Shown here: piece after piece, positions 31,066 to 41,270 of the stretch
Layout of the letters: each line of letters opens with the position of its first letter
Numbering within the stretch: the stretch's first letter is position 1
NCBI GenBank assembly: GCA_022376515.1
Contig: WTXI01000170.1
Coordinates: 1-64,000 of the forward strand
Reading direction: 5' to 3'
Origin: Lactifluus volemus
Lineage: Eukaryota; Basidiomycota; Agaricomycetes; Russulales; Russulaceae
Length of the DNA stretch: 64,000 nucleotides
Made by a program: the position numbers and the translations under genes
The notes under the pieces: generated by a model
Database searches by the model: none
What the model saw: only the letters and a program-made list of their open reading frames with translations
What the model was told of the DNA's origin: nothing

Positions 31066-31588
31066 GGCAAGAACCTCAAGTCGATGACTCCATTTGGCCC
31101 AGTTTGAGGATCGGAGGTCTAGAACAAGGGTCGATGGCCAAGTGCTATCGGAGATGTAGCGTTCGGTGAGGGGGATATCGTTGGCAGAAAATGACGGCAT
31201 GACGAGCATGGAGATGGCAAGTGCTGTTGTTGATACAGTAGTAGTGGTGGTACCGGGGGAAGTACCCACGACTATAGACGTTGATGCGGGGACAGCCCCA
31301 GAGGGAGTAGTGGTGGATGCGGGAGTCATTCCTCCAGAAGCAGAGGTCGTTGCTCCAGAGGCTGAAGGACCGGAAGTGGATGAAGGAATGAGAGGGTTGG
31401 TAGGTCCCGTAGACATGGTAAAAGAAAAAACTTTTTATGTGGTGAAGAAAAGGTATGAGGTAAATGTATGCGAGTGAGGTCAATGTATGCGAGCGTATAT
31501 GCGCGTGTATGCCAGTTGAATAAGTTAGCGTGAAGAAGTGGATGATTATGGAAGGGTATACAGAGCAGCAGAGAAAGGATTAGCGGTA

Positions 31589-31607
31589 GGCGTCAGGGCC
31601 CATAACC
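31589..31607 (-). promoter_or_regulatory. Copia primer-binding site (initiator-tRNA half)
   Basis: On the minus strand, GGTTATGGGCCCTGACGCC starts directly after the 5' LTR. It is complementary, with one mismatch, to the anticodon stem-loop region of eukaryotic initiator tRNA-Met (..CAGGGCTCATAACC..). Several copia elements prime from a half-tRNA cut in the anticodon loop. Confidence 0.75.
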
Positions 31608-31748
31608 TATAAGGCTATGGACGTGACCCGAGATTGTAATGGTGTGATATTAAGGGGGAAAAAGATTAGATTTCGTTTGTGATCATGACCCCGACTACTT
31701 ATACTAAACTAGTGCCTAAGTGACGTAATCTCGGAAGCATCCGCAATA
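31608..31748 (-). repeat. 5' LTR of copia element
   Basis: 141 bp; two transitions relative to the 3' LTR. Bounded by the primer site on one side and the AATAC target duplication (31749-31753) on the other, about 85 bases upstream of the ATG of F-box C. Confidence 0.9.
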
Positions 31749-31836
31749 AATACGTGTCAACACGCTTTGACCTACAGCTAACTCACAGGAGTACTGGAAA
31801 CCCCTCTTCAAGCCTCAATCGAATCATAGTAATACC

Positions 31837-33457
31837 ATGCCCAATTCTGAGTCAGTGCCTCAGTCTCGAGGGCTGAAGTTCCACCAAAATCTCCGATCAA
31901 AACTGTTTGCAAAACAGATGGCCCTGTTATGGCCAGAAGGCGTGTCGAACGCGACTGCGGGAAGAAGTCGTACTAGTACGTCTTTTCTTTTCGTCCACAA
32001 CTTATAAATGATGGTCACTTACCTGTGTTGTTCTAGGAAAAAATTCCCCACTTGTGACAATCGGAGCTCTCCCAGATGAGATCCTCCTTTACGTCTTCGA
32101 CTTCTGCCGAATCACAAAGACAAGCGTGAAAGTGTCAGATATGTGGCGGAAGCGATGGCCGGTGCTGTGGAAAAACGTATGGCATAACCTGGTGCACGTC
32201 TGCCGAAGATGGCGATACGTTGTGTTTTCATCTCCACTCCGTCTTGATCTACGCCTTTACTGCACGGATCGTACTTCCGCGAGGGAGACGTTGGATGTCT
32301 GGCCGCCCTTTCCTATCGAAATCATGTCATCCACTAATCATCTTGGGGATAACATCGTGGCTGCACTCGAGCGCCATGACCGCATATGCGATATCACTAT
32401 CGCCTTGGCATGCTCAGAATGTGACAAACTGGCCACGGTGATGCAGAAGCCGTTCCCTTTGCTGACCCGTCTTTACCTTTCGAATTCCGGGCATGGTCAT
32501 ATCCCGGTGCTACCCGATACGTTCTTAGGGGGATCTGCCCCACGTCTACGATCACTCCTTTTGGTTGGCCTTCCATATCCGACCTTGCCTCAACTTCTTT
32601 TGTCTTGCAACGACCTTTCTGAACTCCGGCTCCATGATATACCTGAAATTGGTTACTTTTCACCAGAGGAAATGGTCACAGGCCTCTCCGCGCTGACCAG
32701 GCTCACACAGCTTTGCATCAAGTTCGAACGATTCGAAACAATCCGAGTGCGAGGTCCGCCCCCGGTCACGCGAGTCCTCTTACCCATTCTCATAGAGTTC
32801 GAGTTTTTTGGTGTTCACGAATACTTGGAGGTCCTCCTGGCTCGGATTGATGCTCCTCAACTCAAATTCATCACGACCCGGTTCTTTGGGAACCATGTTG
32901 ACATCCAACACCAACAAGTCATGTCTCACTTACTCAGGCTCACGCACGGGCCATTCGAACGCGCTGACGTGAGATTTAGTCTTAATGACGTTGACATCCA
33001 ACTTTATCGGCCAAACGGGTCACTTCCTGTCAAAATGATGACGGTGGAATTCGTAGACTCGGAGGAGGCGCTAGGTCAACAAATCTTGACCGTGACACAG
33101 TTGGCTTTGTCTCTACTTTCCAACATTACAGAGCTCGAAATTGGAAGCCAAGGAAATTTGGATGAGTTGGACGATGTGGAGTTGGTGAACAATCCTGGAT
33201 GGCTGGTGCTTTTCCGCACATTCACTGCTCTTCGGACCTTGCGTTTGCGGAACGAGATACAGCCGCTCGTCCTATTTTCGCTGCAAGGACACACCGAGGT
33301 GTTACCTGGACTTCAAGATCTCTACCTTTGCGAATGGCATTGGCAAGGCGAACCCTTGGAAGCCTTGGAGCAATTCATCGCTGCACGCCAGCATTCAGAT
33401 CACCCTGTCACAGTTCACCACGTGCCCGAGTATTATGATGGTGATTGGGAGGAGTAG
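31837..33457 (+). CDS. F-box/LRR-like protein C
   Basis: Closest relative of gene A in the window. Exons 31837-31975 and 32037-33457, again with a 61-nt phase-1 intron (GTACGT donor, TTCTAG acceptor), give 519 residues without a stop. Start MPNSESVPQSRG; internal MALLWPEGVSN as in A. F-box TIGALPDEILLYVFDFC, then LVHVCRRWRYVVFSSPLRLDLRLYC. Leucine-rich middle and conserved end LEQFIAARQHSDHPVTVHHV. The copia insertion lies about 85 bases upstream of the ATG and displaced most of the ancestral promoter, so the gene may be silent or driven from new sequence even though its reading frame is intact. Confidence 0.88.
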
Positions 33458-34037
33458 TAGCGTAACTGCACAAGTTATTCGGTACTGTTTTGCATTCTTC
33501 TTTCGTCCCCGGCGTTGTCTACTACGTGACTCACTAAGTCTAACAAGTCTAGCCCATGATAGTCTCTCTTAACGTTGGCATAGCAAACTTTTGTTCGTCG
33601 TACGAGAACGTGTTCACAGCAACTAATAATTAGTTTGAATACTCAGTCTGAATACGAAATGTTTGACTCGGATGTGTCAGAATGGGCCAACGCTTTGACC
33701 ACGACGTTCATGGCGTGACCCCTCCCGTTGTGCTACATTACTTGTGTTAGGGTGGGTGAAGACGGTCCAAGCAGCTCCAGCTGTTGCATATGGAATCGAC
33801 GAATGGTAGCCTCGGTCAATCCTCAAAATCGTGTTCTCCGGCATACGTCACTTAACCTCGCTGGTTATTTTAATTTTTTTTTTCCCACCAGTCACGTGAC
33901 CACTACCTGCATCGCAAGAATTTTGAGCGGCTTGTTATTGACGCGATGTACAGCGGTTGGAGAATTCTTTGCCCAAAGGATAGATAGTCTGAGGGAGGTG
34001 AAGATCTGTATATATACCCTTTCTCACAGTATATAAC

Positions 34038-34155
34038 ATCCACGGCCATAGGACTCTGAAAACACCGCATCCCGTCCGATCTGCGCAGTTAACCAGAGTG
34101 CCGCCTAGTTAGTACCACGGTGGGGGACCACGCGGGAATCCTGGGTGCCGTGGTT
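34038..34155 (+). rRNA. 5S ribosomal RNA (copy 3, reference-like)
   Basis: 118 bases matching the fungal 5S consensus best of the three: all internal control elements intact, TATATATACCC about 30 bases upstream, terminator CCCTTTTTC then TTACTTTTTT. It lies 581 bases downstream of F-box C. Its flanks match those of copy 1 for at least 250 bases downstream. Confidence 0.95.
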
Positions 34156-34586
34156 CTTCCCTTTTTCAGATTTTACTTTTTTATTTCCCCAATGCCTCAG
34201 CTCTACAAGAAGATCAATACCGTGATTTTTCAATGGTTTGGAACTGGCGGAGAATATATTAACGGAATGAGACACGCTGACATTGGCAGGTAAAGTCGTC
34301 ACTACTGATTTTCTGTGATCAAACGATGGACATTGACTTAAAATGAACACATCGGTGACATTCTCCTTCGGAAATTATGAATCTAGAACGAATTGAGCCA
34401 CTTAGAAGTTGTGTGAATGAGATCGTCATAGGAGGTTAGCAGCCTTCTACAGTAGGGTGACCCTCAACTTTAACATCTTCGTTTTTTATGATATAAATAA
34501 AAGGCATCTTCAAGGAGGTAATACCAATACGTAGCATACACGTTTAGAACAATAGACTTGGCAGACACAATAGATATGCCAACTTT

Positions 34587-36749
34587 TCAACTTGCCATAC
34601 TGTCCGCACGAATAAGTTGTTCTGCACATTTATCTCTGGGGATGATAGAACAAGGGAACGAGTTCGGACGGCTGGTACATATGCGATAGTAAGCTGTCTG
34701 TCCCCCATTGAACGGTAAAAATAACATATCGTACCTTACGAGCGAGCCAGTAAAGCTGTAAGTAAAGGGCTCGCCATCTGCACCTTGTCCCTTCTGGATG
34801 TTGAAAACGGAGAACAACGATGCGACAGTGATAAACAAGGTCGCATCGACGAAATGCCTTCCAGGACAAATGCGCCTTCCAAATCCAAATGCCGATGCTA
34901 ATATCGGATCCTCGCGCGAGCTCCCGTCTGGATTAAGGAATCGCTCCGGTTTAAACACTTCTGGCTCGGGATACATGGAAGGGTCGTTCAAGATTGCCCT
35001 GTGAATCGTCGGTGTTGGCGTCCGAACAGAGTGAAGATGACTTACCATGTATTTCCGATCACCGCCGCCCCTGCCATAGCATGCGTTAACGGGTATTCAG
35101 ATACATTCGTGAGACAGAAGTACGCACCTCTTGGTATGAAGTAACCCTTGTAGACGATGTCTTCAAGGGCCGCGTGAGGAATACCTACAAGTGACATAGA
35201 CTTGAGACATGCCGCGCGACTGACTAGTGATTAGATAGACGCACCTAGGGGTGTAACTGGTCTCCACCTCATGACTTCTTTGCACATGGCATCGACGAAT
35301 GGTAACCTCGGTCGATCCTCAAATGTTGGAAGTCGCTCTCGGCCCGTGACGATATCAAGTTCTTCCTGAGCCCTCTTCTGTGTGTCAGGGTGGAGTATAA
35401 CAGCTAAGAGAAGTGACATCAAAGCCGAGACTGTCTAGACAATGAAGACAGAACATAAATAACTGAAGTCGTGTTGTAGATATCAACGAACCGTATCAGC
35501 CCCGGCTATAGAAAAATCATTTCAATCAATCCTTACCACGTAGCGCACTAATGAACACTGACCTGTATACATAGACCCTAGGGCACCTGCAACCGTTTCT
35601 TCAGCCATTTGGCGCTCTGATCCGCTAAGTGTTTCTATATCCTGTAAATTCTGAAGAGCAAGTGAAGGTTTCGCCGTCCCATTGAGCTATGAAAGTTACG
35701 GCGACACAGTGAGCTCTTCGGACACGCGCGGACACAAAACAATTGGATACCATGCTTTCTTTCACGAACCGAATAGGTGCGTGCATGGTCTCCTGTGCTA
35801 AATCATGGCCTAAACGAGCAAGTGGCTTATAACTCAGCCAAGGCAGCCACTCGGGGATGTGACGTACTATGATCGTGATCATGAGCAAAATTATCCTGAC
35901 ATGAAATGTGAAGTAGCACATACAAAATGGAAGATCATTGACAAGCAAAGCACCAGGCAAAACCGATTGAGATCCAACGTCAGAAAAATGCCTAGCAAGC
36001 TCGACCCTTCTGTCATTTCGTCCTTGCGCTTCATATCCATATGTCATAGCTAGTATCAGCTCGCCTTGCAAACTGGCCGCAGTGAAAAGTCGGAAATTGT
36101 CATGGGTCATTGAGGGTGAGTGCTCACAGTTCAAAATGTGCTTCCCACTCGTCCGGATTTTCCAACAATCGAGAGAGGAGAATGCGTGCCTTGGACTGTT
36201 GCATGGGGCGATATTGTGCAGCGGCCCCCGGGCGAAGGCCACGATCAAGGAGCTTGCGTGCCAAGCGATATGATTCCCCATATGTTGCTGTCTGCAGAAG
36301 CCTTTGCCATCCTGCCCTATGCCAGGTTAGTCCGCAGGCCTGAGGGCTTAATTGAAAGTGCATACATCTCAACGATTGGAATGTGAGGGCGATCGGCGCA
36401 TTTGTCTCCATGCTTCTCCAGGAGATCTTTACTGTCCTCGATAGTGTTCAGTACGACGATCACTTGGCCAAAAATATGGAAAGACAAGATATTCCCTGTG
36501 ACACAAATCGTAAAATGTCACGGGTATTCCAGATAACAAAAGAACGGTACCATAAATTTCGGAAAAGCGAGTATACGCGAGCCAGGAAAAATCCTTTGGA
36601 ATATGGAGAATATTTCCAATGATAGGTAGAGGTCGTGGACCAGGAGGATAGGGTAGCCCTCCCCTCCTTCGATGATCTCTGATAGCGCAGAGAGTAGCAA
36701 ATAGCAATAGGGCAGCAAAAAGATCGAGGACAGACAGTGGTGAGACCAT
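34587..36749 (-). CDS. Cytochrome P450 monooxygenase
   Basis: Haem-thiolate monooxygenase, probably membrane-bound in the ER: the N-terminus MVSPLSVLDLFAALLLFATL is a signal-anchor helix, followed by the hinge LPYPPGPRPLPIIGN. The gene has about ten introns of 45-65 nt, and I could join the exons I followed without a stop: FSEIYG-GNILSFHIFGQ; VEM-AGWQRLLQTATYGESYR; LPF-LRHIPEWLPWLSY; oxygen-binding I-helix TAGADT; K-helix ExxR in CKEVMRWRP; PERF region EVFKPERFLNPDG; haem loop FGFGRRICPGRH with the axial cysteine; end FTGSLV-SRPNSFPCSIIPRDK. The length, about 510 residues, is normal. It resembles the fungal CYP64-like (O-methylsterigmatocystin oxidoreductase-type) group that is widespread in agaricomycetes; the substrate cannot be told from sequence. 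No biosynthetic cluster partner is visible. Confidence 0.93.
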
Positions 36750-36861
36750 TCAGTTACCGCGCTCGAGATGAAAGACACTATTGTTGAGTCTAGGTCCCCA
36801 AGTAAGCCTGAGGGTCCCCATATTTGTATTCAAACGTTAGCGGAGAATTTAGGCCTGTAGA

Positions 36862-36928
36862 GTTGATTATCTCACAACGCATAGTGGTTGGTAGGGGGAC
36901 AACCACTATGGATTATGAGATCATCAAC
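36862..36928. repeat. Hairpin-forming inverted repeat upstream of P450
   Basis: Arms of 29 bases (36862-36890 and 36900-36928) separated by a 9-base loop GTAGGGGGA. The inner 9 bp (TAGTGGTTG/CAACCACTA) are perfect; a few mismatches lie outside. It lies about 110 bases upstream of the P450 start codon. Could be a MITE remnant or a regulatory stem; no target duplication seen. Confidence 0.6.
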
Positions 36929-37301
36929 CATATCAGCTGTGCCTGAAACCCGCGGATCAATGATTTTTTACATACAAGTTGCAATAAGACATGAACGGAA
37001 AAAGGGGGTCGGGTTCATCTGTTGCTTTCAAACACGCCGTCGGATACGTTGATGCCCACGTCGCCACTAATGAAGCCACGGAGTTAGCGCAGAAGTAGAA
37101 GAGCCATTATCAGAACTTTTGTCAGGAACCGGGGTGATTTTTTTTTTTGAATCCGAATTGGTATTCCGCAGCGCGTGCAACGTGGCACAGAGGCGGTCGC
37201 GAATGGTATCTAAGCGTTATGACTAGCATGTAGGGATAGTGAGTGAGGGACGGCCGGAGGCCATCAGGGAACCGACGTGATGTTGATCGTGTTTCAGCTA
37301 A

Positions 37302-37414
37302 GGGCCCGTTCGGGTCCCCGGTATCGGCTCAGCTCCCGCTCGGCTCCCCCACGCCCTGAAAACTGGGCATACGCCTTCATTTTTGGCAGGGGGGCTCAGC
37401 CGATACCGGGGCCC
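37302..37414. mobile_element. 113-bp MITE, PIF/Harbinger-like
   Basis: Starts GGGCCCGTTCGGG and ends CCGATACCGGGGCCC; the termini pair through GGGCCC and CCCGGTATCGGCT blocks with an offset of about 9 bases. It is flanked by TAA on both sides (37299-37301, 37415-37417). A GGGCC-type end with a TAA/TTA target duplication is typical of PIF/Harbinger MITEs. Confidence 0.6.
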
Positions 37415-37694
37415 TAAGTTAACTTACCCGTGACGTTACATCGCAAGCCGGGCCGGTCAAAGGTAAATCTAAGTAACTTAAAGCATTCAATTTTAATCAA
37501 AAAACCAACGATGCCCTACCGTTTGAAGTGCTTAGAACTCAAAAACCTTCCAAGAGCACCTAGTCCTCTCAAATCAATCAACGTACGTCTTCGAAATGAA
37601 CCATAATTGTTTCTCTTGTAAAACAAAACAAAGAAAAAAGAAACTTCTAATTTCTTAATTTCTCAAGTTCCGCCACACAACGCCTGGCTCTGGC

Positions 37695-38474
37695 TTGGCT
37701 CTCGTCACCAACCACAAACCACAATCGACCTCGGAGTTATTCGACCCGACGTACCCTGGCGCCCACCTCCCGCTCGGCAAGCGACGCTCACTCGCGCCGC
37801 GCTGGATTCACCCGAGCCTGTCCCTCTTCGCGTTGCCCAAGGCGTTCCTCACCAAGCCAGACGTGCCTTATCCAGAGCCTTACAAATCGCGGCCGTACCC
37901 TGAATCCCTACGACGTCCAGAGAAACGCAGCGTGGACATGTCAATGCAGTTTGTCTCGTTCAAATCGCACATCGTACTCAAGCCCGTTGTGCGTACAAAG
38001 ATCAAGCGAAGGCTCAGGGAAGTCGTGAAACTGATCGTCACTCGTGGCGCGGCGGTCGAGGAGTCGCGCACGGGACAGAAGGTTGTCGTCTTTCGTGAGG
38101 AGGACGTCGGCGCAGAGAAGTGGATCGTGCCTGGTGCGTACGTTTGCATTTGTTAGGAAGGATCCTGTTTACGATGTCCCTTGGCAGACTGGACATACAT
38201 TGCGCGGCCCACGACAGAGTTGTTCCGTATGCCCTTCGCGGAGCTGCTTGATCTCATGCGTAAAGCGCTCGAGTCTCTTCATCGGCGCATCCCCGAGGTC
38301 GAAAGTATTCTGAGGCGCCATAGGCGTCCAGACGCCACATCACTCGTACGTTCCACCGCCGAAAGTGATATAATCTAACTTTTGCATTTGCTATCAGAAC
38401 AGAAAGAAAAACTCCGCTTGCCGCCCATCGAGTCCATCACTAGAAGCAACGATCTCACGGCATGTGGGACGTGA
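37695..38474 (+). CDS. Conserved-looking protein of unknown function
   Basis: Exon 1 ends at 38133 and exon 2 starts at 38188 (GTGCGT donor, GGCAG acceptor), joining IVP-DWTYIARPTTELFRM in frame. A further intron from 38349 (GTACGT), with an acceptor near 38404, probably leads to KEKLRLPPIESITRSNDLT and a TGA at 38472-38474. The GC-rich, codon-biased sequence looks like a real gene. The middle is very basic (VVRTKIKRRLREVVKLIV, then TRGAAVEE). It loosely recalls the R-KR-RE signature of RNase P protein or a mitochondrial ribosomal protein, but I cannot assign a family. The 5' end is unresolved: the frame has no ATG before MSMQFVSF (about 37939), so either an upstream exon is missed or that methionine is used. 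Confidence 0.6.
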
Positions 38475-39285
38475 AACGGCCGCGGTGGAATTCTCCCAGG
38501 AAGTGGACGTATGTACAACTAGCCACAATCTTGTGTGCGGGTCAAGTTGATCACATACAGGATATGGCCATGGAACGCTCCGATGCCACGGAAGCAGTAA
38601 TAAACCCGAAGGTAGTATCTAATCCAGTTATCAACGAAAAGAGAAGCCCGAAACGGACTATGAAACGGGCTTCCCATATACAACATACAACACGAGCTAG
38701 AGGTCCTCAAAACGGATCGAAATAGAATACGCCACGCTGAAATTATGGTGGGAACGGCGGCGAATTGCTTCCATGCCCCATAATACTGGCCTTGTTTTCT
38801 ATATCGTGCTTGTCCTGGCCACTCGATGCAGACATGGCGGTGAGATTTCGACTAAAGTGAGACAGAAAACTGAAAAGATCAGACCGATGGGCGAATGGGC
38901 TTAGGATGTGACGTATCTGAATGTTAGTTAAACAGTCCCACCACCAAGAGTCCCACACATTCCTTTTCACTTTGATGGTGACGGCAATCCAACATGCTTT
39001 CTTGGGTTCACTGTCGCTCGTATATTGGGCCCCCAAACAGTATGTAAAAAAGGCCCAAAGAGCTGCGTGGCGCAAAGGATCCGTAGAAGCTTTGTCACAG
39101 GTGCTAGCGGCGCAGGTAGGCACAATTGGGATTGGACAATTGGAGATACGGTACCCGTCACTCGCCGGTCCACTTCGCAGGGGTGGCTCAGAGGCTCCCA
39201 TATATATTACTACAATAGTGAGTAAAGTACATGTGTGAGGATGGGCTGCCCGCGTTGCTGGAACATGATTTCTCACAATAAGTTA
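38475..39285. other. No gene assigned
   Basis: Open frames on both strands (about 105-177 codons, around 38743-39276) have no recognisable motif and overlap each other antisense. I see no reliable gene. Confidence 0.4.
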
Positions 39286-39721
39286 AGGTAGATTTCGCTC
39301 AGAACCAGCTTGATCACGTGAAAAGCGTGATAATCCAACAAAGTGTTGTTTATTCACACTTTCTGGAGCTTTACAAAAATTCTGAGACCACAGAAGTATT
39401 CTTATACATAATTAATAGATGCCTGTTGTGCTAGATACCACATGGACCTTGTTGCAGAGGCCGCAATAGGTTTTTAAAACCAGAATCCAGCCAGTGTGAC
39501 CATGGTGTCACATCAACTGGAAGTCCACCTCAAAAACCTGTTGTCATCTTCCACAATACAAATTTCCCCATTTTAATGGCACAGATTCAGGGAAGAGGGA
39601 ATTTACAACAACTCTGTGGAAATACTTTTTTAAATTTCCTGATGAGGAGGATGTCAAAGAGAATTTTGTTGGATAATCACGCTTTTCACGTGATCAAGCT
39701 GGTTCTGAGTGAAATCTACCT
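39286..39721. mobile_element. 436-bp MITE with long terminal inverted repeats
   Basis: The outer ~60 bases (39286-39345 and 39662-39721) are inverted copies with about four mismatches, beginning AGGTAGATTTC and containing CAGAACCAGCTTGATCACGT. It is flanked by TA (39284-39285 and 39722-39723). There is no coding capacity. The TA duplication and long TIR fit a Tc1/mariner-type MITE. It ends about 110 bases before F-box D and so probably lies in its promoter. Confidence 0.85.
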
Positions 39722-39832
39722 TATCTCACCCGTAGAGCGGAGAAGAGCGGAGAATGAAATTCATGAATCTGGGTAAGGCGATTTGAAACTCAGTTGATAT
39801 AAAGTGCGAGGATAATCTGGTCAATCATATAG

Positions 39833-41270
39833 ATGGCCTTCCTCAGCCTAACACCTGTCATACAAGGAGACATGTCGAACAATATGGGAAGAAATTGTAC
39901 GCTTCTTGCTTTCGTTAGCAATGGTCACTGACCTGTGTGTTCTAGGCGAGAATCCCCCGTGTGTCACAATCAGTGCGCTCCCAGATGAAATCCTCATAAA
40001 TATCTTCGACTTTTCCCGATTTGCTTCCTTCGATAGAGGACCGTATATGTGGCCTGTGTCGTGGCCAAAGACGTGGCACAACCTGGTGCACGTATGCCGA
40101 AGGTGGCGATCCGTCGTGTTTTCATCCCCTCTCCGACTCGATGTACTCCTTTACGTCACAGGTCGTACATCTGTGAAGGAGATGTTGGATATCTGGCCGC
40201 CCCTTCCTATAGCAATATCCTCCTACGGTCTTGGGGATAACATCCTTGCTGCACTCGCGCATTGTGACCGCATATGCCGAATCAATCTCCGTACGGAATC
40301 ACTGGCAAACTTCGAGAGATTGTCCACAGTGATGCAGAAGCCATTCCCTGTACTGAAAGGCTTTTTCCTTGGGTCGCTTGTGCATATGCCGGCGCTTCCA
40401 GTCAGGTTCTTTGAGGGATCCACCTCTCTCAAAGTACTCTCGTTGACGTGCATTCCGTTTCCGACCTTGCCTCAACTCCTTTTGTCTTGCAACCATCTTT
40501 CCGTGCTCCAGCTTCTAAAAATATCCGATCTTGGTTACATTTCACCCGAGGCCATGGTCACAGGCCTCTCTGCCTTGACCATGCTCAAGTACCTTTCAAT
40601 CGACTTCGATGAATCCCGAACAATCCGAGGTCCACCCGGGCCTCTGCTCACACGCACCATTCTCCCCGCTCTTACCCAGTTTAAATTTATGGGCGTCTAC
40701 GCGTACTTGGAAGACCTCCTGGCTCGAATCGATGCCCCACAACTCAAAACTCTCGAGATCACATTCAAGCAGTGTCCCGCTGACACCCGACAAGTCGTCT
40801 CTCACTCGCAGACCCTCGGACCCTTCCATCGTGCGAAGGTGACATTTAGCCTTACTAGCGTCGACATCCGACTCTATCCGTCAGAGGAGACAGATCCTCC
40901 TACAACGTTCGAGCTGAGCCTCTGTGAGGTCGAGCTAGGTCAACAAATCACATCTTTAGCACAGCTATGCACCCTGTCATCGCCTCTACTTTCCAGCGTT
41001 ACAGAACTCGACATCGAGAGCGACGAATCCTTTTCGCACTTGGTCGAGGAGGATCTGGAGGTTTTGATGGACAAACCTGAGTGGCTGGTATTTTTCCACT
41101 CATTCGTTGCTGTTCGGTACCTAAGTTTGAATTACGAGATACAGTCATGCATTGTATCCTCGCTACGATCGCTGCTAGGAGACACTGAGGAAAGTATGAC
41201 CAAGATTTTACCTAATTTTCGAAATCTCTTCCTTCACCACGGTACTTGGCGAGACACAACCGAGGAGTAG
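39833..41270 (+). CDS. F-box/LRR-like protein D (short C-terminus)
   Basis: Exons 39833-39896 and 39946-41270, with a 49-nt phase-1 intron (GTACGC donor, TTCTAG acceptor); 462 residues. The start ATG follows a TAG directly upstream, as in E and F, which supports this start. N-terminus MAFLSLTPVIQGDMSNN. F-box TISALPDEILINIFDFSRF; WHNLVHVCRRWRSVVFSSPLRLD. Leucine-rich middle (LKVLSLTCIPF, LSVLQLLKISDLG, LKYLSIDF). It stops at NLFLHHGTWRDTTEE and lacks the ~30-residue end with IAARQHS-HPVTVH present in A, C, E and F, so it is truncated by an early stop. Not accompanied by a 5S gene. Confidence 0.85.

Larger units (their letters stand above)
28140..31416 (-). pseudogene. Gag part of copia polyprotein, split by two insertions
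   Basis: Starts at ATG 31416 with MSTGPTNPLIPSSTS and a serine/threonine-rich leader, then DLRSSNWAKWSHRLEVLA. The solo LTR interrupts here. After it: LDPWLKGTLSPPDPNLKTA, NSWVWWTNN, and DADRMLCTY, where the inverted-repeat element interrupts. Removing that element and one TA continues as ILYSLGLEFREL, then TAA in place of a sense codon (CAA to TAA is the simplest explanation), then STIRAMTLDPN into pol. Gag and pol were one frame, as is usual for copia elements. The motif order matches the gag-polypeptide (UBN2-like) family. Confidence 0.88.
23515..31748 (-). mobile_element. Ty1/copia LTR retrotransposon with two nested insertions
   Basis: 8,234 bp between AATAC target duplications (23510-23514 and 31749-31753), with 141-bp LTRs that differ at two positions. 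On the minus strand the order is 5' LTR, primer site, gag, zinc knuckle, protease, integrase, RT, RNase H, purine tract (GAGGAGGAG), 3' LTR: the copia order, integrase before RT. Without the 937-bp solo LTR and the 1,559-bp inverted-repeat element, and one copy of each target duplication, the element is about 5.7 kb, a normal copia length. It is inactive: a stop in gag, a frame-breaking deletion in RT and two insertions. Confidence 0.95.
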
